The translations under genes were made by a program, and so were the position numbers. From Bacteroidota bacterium (GTDB lineage: Bacteria > Bacteroidota > Bacteroidia > Chitinophagales > Saprospiraceae), in the NCBI GenBank assembly GCA_008501835.1, contig QQUB01000821.1, forward strand, positions 1 to 10,356: 10,356 bases of DNA. Direction: 5' to 3'. Positions 1-5,487 of this stretch are shown in pieces; the stretch's first letter is position 1; each line of letters starts with the position of its first letter. The notes below the pieces were generated by a model. The model made no database searches and was not told where the DNA came from. It was given only the letters and a program-made list of their open reading frames with translations.

Positions 1-1043
1 TTATGCAGGGATGTCTGATCTGGGCCCAGTTCTACAAACACATCTTTTTCCACAAACTTTTCCCACAGGTCAACTATATTGCCTTCATAGACCAGGGCAA
101 TGGCAATTTTATCCTGGCGGCATTCTTCAATTCTATGCAATAGGGCATCAAGGTCTGTATAAACATTTTCCGCCTCCACATACCCGTCTGTTACCCGTTG
201 TTTTACGGCGTCAGGATCTACCTCAGCGACAACGCCGACAGCTCCGGCAATGATTGCAGCTTTGGTCTGTGCACCTGACATGCCGCCAAGTCCGGAAGTG
301 ATGAATAACTTGCCTCTAAGTCCGTCCGTTCCCAGATTTTTTAATCTCCCTGCGTTTAATAATGTAATGGTTGTTCCGTGTACAATTCCCTGTGGCCCGA
401 TATACATGAAAGATCCGGCGGTCATTTGCCCATAGGAAGTTACTCCCAGTGCATTGTATTTGTTCCAGTCCTCTTTTTTGGAGTAATTGGGGATCATCAT
501 CCCATTGGTTACCACTACTCTTGGGGCATCTTTATGGGAGGGGAAGAGGCCCAGAGGGTGCCCTGAATATAACACAAGTGTTTGCTCACATGTCATTTCA
601 GACAAATATTTCATGGTGAGCAGATATTGAGCCCAGTTTTGAAAAACAGCTCCGTTGCCCCCGTAGGTGATGAGTTCATGTGGGTGTTTGGCAACTTTGT
701 AATCCAGGTTGTTCTGGATCATGAGCATGATGGCTGCTGCCTGCTCACATTTTGCAGGGTATTGCTCTATTGGTCGGGCGTACATTTCATATTCCGGGCG
801 GAATCGGTACATATATATCCTGCCATATGCATTGAGTTCTTCGGCAAATTCTTTAGCCAGAATTTCATGATGTTTTGGGTCAAAATATCTCAAAGCATTC
901 TGAATGGCCAGTATTTTTTCTTTGTGAGTCAATACTCCTTCAATAACTCTTCTGGGGGCGTGACTGACCGTTGTGTCGTATGTTTTTTTTGGAGGTAATT
1001 CGTTAGGGATTCCTTGTTTTATCTGTTCTGCAAAGGACTTCAT
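1..1043 (-). CDS. hutU: urocanate hydratase (urocanase), N-terminal part, cut by the window edge
   Basis: Urocanase adds water to urocanate to give imidazolonepropionate, the second step of histidine breakdown, in the cytosol, using tightly bound NAD+. The gene starts at ATG 1043 and stays open for 347 codons to the left edge, so roughly the C-terminal half is missing. Family motifs are clear: VSHAPRR near residue 26, YGRIYMYRFRPE, the TYGGNG stretch (residues 126-131), YSGHPLGLFPS, GQMTAGS followed by YIGPQGIVHGT (from about residue 205), and the nucleotide-binding SGLGGMSGAQ (250-259). The last visible residues, LGPDQTSLH, precede the family's conserved substrate-site region. The long N-terminus resembles the roughly 670-residue animal/Bacteroidota form rather than the 557-residue Pseudomonas form. 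I translated parts by hand, including the first 80 or so codons, and found no frameshift. No other hut gene is visible; any partners would lie to the left. Confidence 0.96.
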   Translation of the reverse strand, partial: MKSFAEQIKQGIPNELPPKKTYDTTVSHAPRRVIEGVLTHKEKILAIQNALRYFDPKHHEILAKEFAEELNAYGRIYMYRFRPEYEMYARPIEQYPAKCEQAAAIMLMIQNNLDYKVAKHPHELITYGGNGAVFQNWAQYLLTMKYLSEMTCEQTLVLYSGHPLGLFPSHKDAPRVVVTNGMMIPNYSKKEDWNKYNALGVTSYGQMTAGSFMYIGPQGIVHGTTITLLNAGRLKNLGTDGLRGKLFITSGLGGMSGAQTKAAIIAGAVGVVAEVDPDAVKQRVTDGYVEAENVYTDLDALLHRIEECRQDKIAIALVYEGNIVDLWEKFVEKDVFVELGPDQTSLH

Positions 1044-1066
1044 TATACATAATTTGATTTCGATTG

Positions 1067-1074
1067 CAAAGGTA
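1067..1074 (-). promoter_or_regulatory. candidate -7 promoter element of hutU
   Basis: On the minus strand the bases read TACCTTTG, an exact match to the Bacteroidota -7 consensus TAnnTTTG. Transcription would start near 1060, giving a leader of about 17 bases before ATG 1043. No clear TTG -33 element is seen at the usual spacing, so this is a half-site call. The leader has no Shine-Dalgarno, which is usual for the phylum. Confidence 0.5.
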
Positions 1075-1291
1075 GTCAGGGGAGTGGTATTTTAATAAGA
1101 AAAAGGTTGTGAGTTTTGGCTTGTAGATTGCGTGTTTTGAATTAAAAACCAGGGTGTCTTTCTAACAAAGGACTTTTTACACGATAGGAAGTCGGGAATT
1201 AATTCTGAATGCATCACTTCCGAAACAATCGCGTTCGGGATGTCACCATGCTCCATTATGCATTTTGCACTCAAAATATTTTGAATCATCA

Positions 1292-1323
1292 AAAAAGCCC
1301 GCTACGGGGGTAGCAGGCTTTTT
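1292..1323 (-). terminator. rho-independent terminator of the cysteine synthase gene
   Basis: Two 14-base arms (1292-1305 and 1310-1323) enclose a GGGG/CCCC loop. The single mismatch is a C-A on the plus strand but a permitted G-U on the minus strand, so the structure is better formed in minus-strand RNA. The arms begin and end in A/T runs, giving the U-tract on that strand. It lies 20 bases past the stop codon at 1344. Confidence 0.88.
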
Positions 1324-1343
1324 ATTTTTTTCAGCGGTCAGTA

Positions 1344-2420
1344 TTAGCGGGTAACTCTGAAATAGCGACCGTATTTTCTTTTATATACTTTATAAATTCT
1401 CTTCAACTGGGTATAGCTGTATGGAGAAACTTCCTCTTCCGGGGTAGGCATGAAGCCTTGTTGTTTCATCCATTCGTCGTTGTAGATTTTTCCGAGGTAA
1501 CGAGTACCGTGATCAGGGAAAAGTGCAACCACAACATCAGTTGGTTTCAGCTGATCTTTGATCTTATACACTGCTTCCAGGGCAGCACCACTTGAATATC
1601 CTAACAAAAGACCTTCTTTTCTTGCCAGCGCGCGGGCGCGCTGAGCACTTTTTCGGTCGGTAACTTTGATGAAATCATCAATGACATCAAAATTAACGTT
1701 GTCAGGGATAATTGTTTTACCAAGGCCTTCCACTTTCCATGGGTAGATCTCGTCTTCATCGAATTCTCCTGTTTCCCAGTAATGTTTAAGAACTGATCCG
1801 TAGGCATCAACTGCGATAATCTGGATATCAGGGTTGACTTCTTTGAGGTATTCAGCTGTTCCGGAGAGGGTACCTCCTGTACCGGCACAACAGACATAAT
1901 GTGTAATCCTGCCTTCCGTTTGTTTCCAGATTTCAGGCCCTGTAGTATGATAATGAGCCTTGGAGTTGTCCATGTTGAAGTTCTGCCTGAGATAAAATGA
2001 ACCAGGGATCTCGGCTGCTAGTTGTTCTGCTCGTGAATAGTAAGACTGAGGGTCTTCCGGTGCAGCATCTGCAGGGCAGATCACTACTTCTGCGCCCAGA
2101 GAACGCAACAGGGATAGTTTTTCCTGTGATGCTTTACTGGTTACGGTCAAAACGCATTTATAACCCTTAAGTGCAGCTACCATTGCAAGGCTGTAACCGG
2201 TATTTCCTGATGTTGCTTCGACAATTGTGGTTCCAGGTTTGAGTTTACCTTGTTTTTCAGCTTGTTCAACCATATAGAGTGCAATACGGTCTTTAGCAGA
2301 ATTTCCAGGGTTGAAGGCTTCCACCTTTCCGAGAATTTTGGCCGGAACGTCTTCACAAACCCTCCTTAATTCAATTAAGGGAGTATTACCAATAGTTGCT
2401 AAAACATTTTTTGAATACAT
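1344..2420 (-). CDS. PLP-dependent cysteine synthase / cystathionine beta-synthase-type enzyme
   Basis: A 358-residue fold-type II PLP enzyme that joins a serine or O-acetylserine backbone to a sulfur nucleophile, making cysteine or cystathionine in the cytosol. The motifs come in family order: IGNTPL (10-15); NPGNSAKDR with the PLP-binding lysine K43; TSGNTG (70-75), which grips PLP and the substrate carboxylate; the phosphate-binding loop AGTGGTLSG (179-187); a CBS-like stretch with VEGLG (230-234); and GYSSG (274-278), whose serine contacts the pyridine nitrogen. The ending PDHGTRYLGKIYNDEWM is typical of the CBS/CysM branch. There is no C-terminal regulatory CBS pair and no N-terminal heme region. 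The Arg/Lys/Tyr-rich tail (KRKYGRYFRVTR) is extra. Substrate choice between OAS sulfhydrylase and CBS cannot be settled from sequence alone. No clear -7 box was found upstream. The gene is transcribed away from the Nudix gene and ends at its own terminator. Confidence 0.93.
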   Translation of the reverse strand: MYSKNVLATIGNTPLIELRRVCEDVPAKILGKVEAFNPGNSAKDRIALYMVEQAEKQGKLKPGTTIVEATSGNTGYSLAMVAALKGYKCVLTVTSKASQEKLSLLRSLGAEVVICPADAAPEDPQSYYSRAEQLAAEIPGSFYLRQNFNMDNSKAHYHTTGPEIWKQTEGRITHYVCCAGTGGTLSGTAEYLKEVNPDIQIIAVDAYGSVLKHYWETGEFDEDEIYPWKVEGLGKTIIPDNVNFDVIDDFIKVTDRKSAQRARALARKEGLLLGYSSGAALEAVYKIKDQLKPTDVVVALFPDHGTRYLGKIYNDEWMKQQGFMPTPEEEVSPYSYTQLKRIYKVYKRKYGRYFRVTR

Positions 2421-2503
2421 AAGCAGGTATTTACATTAAGAATTGTCTATAGAATACCGGAAATTTGTCAATTTTGGCATTCTGCAGGCAATTTTTCAGA
2501 TAG

Positions 2504-2539
2504 CAAATGGTTAAGTTTTTATTTTCGGAAAACCATTTG
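2504..2539. promoter_or_regulatory. inverted repeat in the divergent intergenic region (possible operator)
   Basis: A perfect 9-base inverted repeat, CAAATGGTT at 2504-2512 and AACCATTTG at 2531-2539, is separated by 18 bases. It lies in the 249-base gap between the divergent cysteine synthase and Nudix genes, 84 bases from one start and 131 from the other. It has no T-tract suited to termination. The placement fits a two-site operator, but no regulator is visible and chance is possible in such A/T-rich DNA. Confidence 0.25.
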
Positions 2540-2669
2540 AAAATCAGCGATAATTGCAATATTAAGCATGAAGGAGCGAAAATAAAAGTAATTTGGCGTT
2601 AACAATACGTCAATTTTTTTCAAAGCCCTGATAATCAACAGGTTTTGTAATTTGTAGAAATTCTAAATA

Positions 2670-3095
2670 ATGGCTAACAATAAAATTACTTTAAAAGCTA
2701 GATTGATACTTTACCACAAAGGAAAGATATTGCTGCTTAAGCAAACCAAACCCAATGGAGGAAATTTTACCCTCGTCGGAGGGAACATTGAAAAGCGGGA
2801 ATATGCCCAGGAGGCTTTGATCAGGGAAAGTTATGAGGAAGCCGGGATATTATTGAGGGAAAAGGACCTGAGTTTGGTTCATGTTATGCAAAAAAACAGG
2901 GGAAAAGAACAAAGAGTAGTTTTATATTTCAAAGCCAAAAAGTGGGAAGGGGAAATTACTTCCAAGGAACTTCACAAATTCGATCATGCCAAATGGTTTC
3001 CACTTGACCAATTGCCCAAAAATATGACCGGTACGGTAAAACAGGCCTTAAAAGCCTACCGTAAAGGTATTATGTATTCCGAGTTGAATAAATAA
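2670..3095 (+). CDS. Nudix hydrolase (MutT-like)
   Basis: A 141-residue single-domain Nudix protein. Such enzymes hydrolyse a nucleoside diphosphate linked to another moiety (damaged nucleotides, ADP-ribose, NADH and the like) with Mg2+ or Mn2+. The Nudix box GX5EX7REUXEEXGU is complete from G38 to I60: G38, E44, R52-E53, E56-E57 and G59 are all in place, so it should be active. Position 54, usually hydrophobic, is Ser. Before it is a typical beta-strand pair (KARLILYHKGKILLLKQ) and FTLVGG; after it the FDHAKWFPLDQLP stretch resembles the usual E(x)W(x)PLDELP end. The substrate cannot be deduced. The start at ATG 2670 has an A-rich leader without a Shine-Dalgarno. The stop at 3093-3095 abuts the terminator. 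It stands as a single-gene unit, divergent from the cysteine synthase. Confidence 0.9.
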   Translation: MANNKITLKARLILYHKGKILLLKQTKPNGGNFTLVGGNIEKREYAQEALIRESYEEAGILLREKDLSLVHVMQKNRGKEQRVVLYFKAKKWEGEITSKELHKFDHAKWFPLDQLPKNMTGTVKQALKAYRKGIMYSELNK

Positions 3096-3129
3096 AAAAA
3101 AGGGTGCTGACATGTCAGCACCCTTTTTT
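3096..3129. terminator. bidirectional rho-independent terminator, perfect palindrome
   Basis: Thirty-four bases identical to their own reverse complement, centred on CATG at 3111-3114: six A, a GGGTGCTGA arm, its exact complement, six T. It starts on the base after the Nudix stop codon and lies 20 bases past the stop of the converging gene at 3150. Both strands have a G/C-rich stem followed by a T-run, so it should end transcription from both sides. Confidence 0.95.
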
Positions 3130-3149
3130 ATGCGATATAATCGTTAAAA

Positions 3150-3572
3150 TTAAGTCTTAACTTTTCCTTTCTCGCCACTGCAGGAACTCTTCTTTTTACT
3201 TGAGCAACATCCTGATTTAGCAGCAGAAGTTGATTTAGCAGCAGAAGCTTTTGTACCACAACTTGCTTTCGCTTTTGCATCAGAACAACCAGCATGACCT
3301 TTAGCAGGCATAGAGCTGAAAGATCTTGATTCTGCACTATAAGTCACCTTTGTCAAAGTTACTTTACCTGTGGTGTCATCTGTTGACTTTTTGTAATAGG
3401 ATTTTGTTCCGGAGTGCTCACAGGTTTTTACTACGATAGACTCATCGGCAGCAGCAGCTTTATCAGCAGCTGTCAATTCTGTAGCTTCTTCAGTAGTTGC
3501 AGTTGTCTGAGCATAAGTGTAGTTCAGGGCAAATGTGCCGAAAAAGGCCAGGAGTAAGAATAACTTCTTCAT
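3150..3572 (-). CDS. small exported Cys/Lys-rich protein of unknown function
   Basis: I do not recognise a family. The 140-residue product opens with a clear signal peptide (MKKLFLLLAFFGTFALNYTYA, cleavage likely after A21, before Q22). Next comes a Thr/Ala/Glu-rich stretch, then a short possibly folded part (CEHSGTKSYYKKS to SSMP, about 51-89). The tail is low-complexity and rich in Ala, Lys, Ser and Cys. Six cysteines lie at 51, 96, 105, 122, 123 and 131, with histidines at 53 and 93, so disulfides or metal binding are possible but unproven. The tail contains a short tandem duplication (see 3213-3248). It has a -7 box upstream and shares a bidirectional terminator downstream, so it is probably a monocistronic unit. 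A periplasmic or cell-surface location is inferred from the signal peptide. Confidence 0.75.
   Translation of the reverse strand: MKKLFLLLAFFGTFALNYTYAQTTATTEEATELTAADKAAAADESIVVKTCEHSGTKSYYKKSTDDTTGKVTLTKVTYSAESRSFSSMPAKGHAGCSDAKAKASCGTKASAAKSTSAAKSGCCSSKKKSSCSGEKGKVKT
3213..3248 (-). repeat. 18-bp tandem duplication in the tail of the exported protein gene
   Basis: Two adjacent 18-base copies (3213-3230 and 3231-3248, beginning TGATTTAGCAGCAGAAG on the plus strand) differ only in the last base. They encode two six-residue Ala-Ala-Lys-Ser blocks. Eighteen bases is a whole number of codons, so gain or loss of a copy keeps the frame. Confidence 0.85.
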
Positions 3573-3616
3573 TGGATTATTGATTTTTATCAGTTTAATA
3601 AAATAGATACTGCGAA

Positions 3617-3624
3617 CAAAAATA
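3617..3624 (-). promoter_or_regulatory. candidate -7 promoter element of the exported Cys/Lys-rich protein gene
   Basis: The minus strand reads TATTTTTG, an exact match to TAnnTTTG. The start of transcription would be near 3610, giving a leader of roughly 38 A/T-rich bases before ATG 3572. No TTG is found at the normal -33 distance. It lies between the terminator of the upstream amidase gene and this gene, as expected for an independent promoter. Confidence 0.45.
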
Positions 3625-3682
3625 GGTTTTTTTTAGCAATGTTATGTTAATGAAACCATAACAGCTTGTTAATACAAGGCAT

Positions 3683-3754
3683 AAAAAAGGCCACGAAAAC
3701 AGAGGATTGTTCAATTTTTTGAAACATAATCCAGTGTATTCGCAGCCTTTTTTT
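3683..3754 (-). terminator. long imperfect hairpin terminator of the amidase gene
   Basis: On the minus strand a run of A followed by GGC begins over the stop codon and pairs with GCC plus a T-run at the far end (GCCTTTTTT, plus positions 3683-3691). Inside, further paired blocks (GCGAA/TTCGT, ACA/TGT, GGATT/AATCC, TTCAA/TTGAA) continue the stem with a few mismatches and bulges, for a total of about 30 pairs and an A4 loop. Two G-U pairs exist only in minus-strand RNA, which fixes the direction. It is much longer than the two other terminators in the window. Confidence 0.75.
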
Positions 3755-4700
3755 ATATCCCGTTAGCTTCTATTTCAAGGATAGCTGCCACATGGGCATC
3801 AGCAATTTGCTGGCGGATTTCGTCCTTCATAAGTTCTGCGGCTTCTTTTTTATTGTTGTAAAAACCATTTTCGGTCAAAACAGAAACCATTTTTGTTTTA
3901 CGAAGCACATAAAATTGTTTGTTCGGCTTGGATTTAACATGCCTGTTCTGGAAACCCGTTTTTTCTATCAGGTGTTTTTGAAATATACCCGCAAGCTTCT
4001 TTCCTTTTTTACTTTGGTGATAGTGCCACGTCTCAATCCCCTTGATATTATCGGCAGCCCAGGAACTGCTACTCGCAGCAGGAGCCGCATTGGCATGCAC
4101 CGAAACAAAAATCTTTGGGAGGTCTGATTTTTTATTGTTAGCACGCTCAACTCTTCCCTTGAGGAAGTTATCAATATCAACTTGGGGAACAACATTGAAA
4201 AATTGCACTCCAATTTCTTCCAGTTTAACAATGATACGAGCAACAATATCCCGATTAAATTCATATTCAAAAAACTGCGTTTCTCCATCGTCGAAAACGG
4301 GAGACCTTTTTCCTGCAGTCTGCTTGCCATGGCCATTATCCAGACACCATAGATAACGCGCTTCGTGCTTAGGTACCGTCTCTTCCGCTGGTTCATCCTC
4401 ATCTGGTTCACCTTCATCAATATCAGCAGGAGGTTCCGGTTCCGGAGCAGGCAAAGGTTCTTCAATATCTTCTTCGCCATCAAACAGATCGGCATCAAAT
4501 TCTTCTCCTGTGTCACCAGGTGGAATAACTACGGTATCAGTCACCGGAGTTACGATGACGATGGTATCCTGTTTGACTTCAGCGGCATCCTGAGGAGCAT
4601 TTGTTAATGCTTCTATTTCAACCTGTTCACTAGGCTTTCTGCCACGACCGAACAAGGATCCGAAAAGAAGTTTCAGGGCTTCAAGTATCTTCTTAAACAT
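3753..4700 (-). CDS. N-acetylmuramoyl-L-alanine amidase (Amidase_3 family) with acidic linker
   Basis: A 315-residue zinc enzyme expected to cut the bond between MurNAc and the stem peptide of peptidoglycan. The catalytic domain spans about 115-312. Candidate zinc ligands are H124 in LDNGHG, E145 in FFEYEFN and H202 in FVSVHANA; the catalytic Glu is probably E277 in LTENGFYNN. The fold-typical helix EYEFNRDIVARIIVKLEEIG is present, so the enzyme should be active. The N-terminus is unusual. There is no cleavable signal peptide, but the first 22 residues (MFKKILEALKLLFGSLFGRG and following) can form a basic amphipathic helix. About 90 residues follow, rich in Glu, Asp and Pro (for example LPAPEPEPPADIDEGEPDED). 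It sits between two small exported-protein genes. The helix could tether the protein to the inner membrane, or it may be a cytoplasmic, lysin-like enzyme released by other means; both are inference. Confidence 0.9.
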   Translation of the reverse strand: MFKKILEALKLLFGSLFGRGRKPSEQVEIEALTNAPQDAAEVKQDTIVIVTPVTDTVVIPPGDTGEEFDADLFDGEEDIEEPLPAPEPEPPADIDEGEPDEDEPAEETVPKHEARYLWCLDNGHGKQTAGKRSPVFDDGETQFFEYEFNRDIVARIIVKLEEIGVQFFNVVPQVDIDNFLKGRVERANNKKSDLPKIFVSVHANAAPAASSSSWAADNIKGIETWHYHQSKKGKKLAGIFQKHLIEKTGFQNRHVKSKPNKQFYVLRKTKMVSVLTENGFYNNKKEAAELMKDEIRQQIADAHVAAILEIEANGI

Positions 4701-4701
4701 A

Positions 4702-4740
4702 TTGGGAATTTTGAATATTATTCAAATAAGGTTTTCCCAA
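4702..4740. promoter_or_regulatory. nested dyad covering the amidase promoter-to-start region
   Basis: An outer inverted repeat TTGGGAA (4702-4708) / TTCCCAA (4734-4740) encloses an inner one, TTTGAAT (4710-4716) / ATTCAAA (4720-4726), with a 3-base centre. The block ends one base before ATG 4700 and its far arm overlaps the -7 box. If transcription starts near 4731, the outer arm is not in the RNA, which favours a DNA operator over an RNA hairpin. Chance in A/T-rich DNA is not excluded for the inner repeat. Confidence 0.35.
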
Positions 4741-4745
4741 AGATA
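4738..4745 (-). promoter_or_regulatory. candidate -7 promoter element of the amidase gene
   Basis: The minus strand reads TATCTTTG, an exact match to TAnnTTTG, 37 bases before the start codon. It sits in the 62-base gap after the stop of the 4763-5131 gene, so any -33 element would lie in the end of that gene; no TTG is apparent there. It suggests the amidase can be transcribed independently of its upstream neighbour. Confidence 0.5.
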
Positions 4746-4762
4746 GAAATTAAAGCCGAATA

Positions 4763-5131
4763 TCAGGTGAGAATCTCCACAATACCCCAAACCAGCAGAC
4801 CAACACCCGCCAGAGCCAATAAAGTTGCTGTTAATGGAATAATACCTGCCAAAGAGACAATAAGTGCCACTACTCCTAATGCCAGGGCGAGCACCAATAA
4901 TACCAAGCCTGCAACGATGAGGCCGCCACCACTTCTTTGGGCTTTTTTGGCCATGCGTTTTTGAAGCTTTTTAGTCCTTTTTTCTGCTTTTGCCTCTTTA
5001 CGGCTTTGTTTTTTTGAAACCTCTGTTGTTGTATTTTCTGATTGTTGTTTCGCAGGATTAACGGCATAAGCCGGAGTGAAAAACAATGATCCAAGCAGTG
5101 AAAATGTTAATAGTAGAATGATTCTTTTCAT
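4763..5131 (-). CDS. small membrane protein: signal peptide, basic linker, two TM segments; unknown function
   Basis: A 122-residue protein of no family I can name. Residues 1-23 form a signal peptide (MKRIILLLTFSLLGSLFFTPAYA). A short polar part follows, then a strongly basic stretch of about 30 residues (KKQSRKEAKAEKRTKKLQKR and on) that may be helical. From about residue 68 to the end two hydrophobic segments (GGLIVAGLVLLVLALALGVV and ATLLALAGVGLLVWGIVEIL) are joined by SLAGIIPLT. If the signal is cleaved, the basic part would lie outside the inner membrane and both hydrophobic segments would form a hairpin in it. It precedes the amidase by 62 bases on the same strand, so a shared envelope role is possible. 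The upstream leader has no clear -7 box. Confidence 0.7.
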   Translation of the reverse strand: MKRIILLLTFSLLGSLFFTPAYAVNPAKQQSENTTTEVSKKQSRKEAKAEKRTKKLQKRMAKKAQRSGGGLIVAGLVLLVLALALGVVALIVSLAGIIPLTATLLALAGVGLLVWGIVEILT

Positions 5132-5487
5132 CTTAATTTGATTGTTTTGTTCGGAATAAAGATGCTAAAAAGTGTAGAATAACCCCTATTAGAAAGGTGT
5201 GATTGTTCTAAGTAAATGATGAAAAATTTAATTCATACTTTTTTTCTGCAGGCCATAATTATTATTAAGGATATGGAATATTAGGTAAAATGGAAGGGTG
5301 GAGGGAAAGCTCAATTCAGATTAAACAAATGATTTTTATTGGTTAAAGGTCTTATCTGGAAATATTGCAGAAGTTCAAAAGGGTTTAAATTCAGGCATTT
5401 CCTAATGCACATTCTCCAACTTTCCAACATTCCTTTCTGGTTTTTTCAAACATATTATTAAGTTTACGACAAAGGAATATTATCCAA
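5132..5487. other. 356-base divergent intergenic region
   Basis: A/T-rich gap between the small membrane protein gene and the AddB-like gene, which point away from each other. I see no open frame with protein-like composition, no tRNA and no strong terminator. It holds a short GG-phased repeat (5410-5433), a weak GCATT/AATGC hairpin (5395-5408) and two imperfect -7-like sequences on the plus strand: TACTTTTT near 5238 and TAAGTTTA near 5459, each one base off TAnnTTTG. Confidence 0.5.
5410..5433 (-). repeat. short GG-phased octamer repeat (three units)
   Basis: On the minus strand, three successive 8-base units each begin with GG: GGAATGTT, GGAAAGTT and GGAGAATG, with GG falling exactly every eight bases. 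It has the same period and phase rule as the arrays at 8197-8252 and 9626-9681, but a different body. Unlike those it lies between two divergent starts, about 55 bases before the AddB-like gene, not behind a stop codon. Confidence 0.55.

Larger units (their letters stand above)
1044..1343. other. intergenic region between hutU and the cysteine synthase gene
   Basis: About 300 bases without a credible gene. It holds the hutU promoter on the left and the terminator of the 1344-2420 gene on the right. Between them a minus-strand open frame of 66 codons (1092-1292) ends against the terminator; it has no recognisable motif, no leader and an unlikely composition, so I do not call it a gene. Within it is a small dyad, TTCCGAA at 1218-1224 against TTCGGGA at 1234-1240, separated by nine bases (six Watson-Crick pairs plus one G-T pair when read on the minus strand). 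It could be a remnant of a dispersed repeat. Confidence 0.5.

Noticed and set aside
582..998. A 138-codon plus-strand open frame within the first kilobase
   Set aside because: It is the complement of urocanate hydratase, whose family motifs run in register on the other strand.
1092..1292. A 66-codon minus-strand open frame between hutU and the cysteine synthase gene
   Set aside because: No motif, no start signal and no protein-like composition; it begins at the edge of the cysteine synthase terminator, so there is no promoter for it.
2421..2460. A TTGACA-like and TATAGA-like pair upstream of the cysteine synthase gene
   Set aside because: Spacing is about 14 bases, too short for a sigma-70 promoter, and there is no TAnnTTTG match, so I do not call it a promoter.
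3968..4516. A 182-codon minus-strand open frame overlapping the amidase in another frame
   Set aside because: It is a shifted-frame shadow of the amidase; the amidase frame holds all catalytic motifs while this one has none.
5132..5487. Search for a tRNA, small RNA or riboswitch in the largest gap
   Set aside because: No cloverleaf, no conserved riboswitch core and no terminator-like hairpin could be found by eye.
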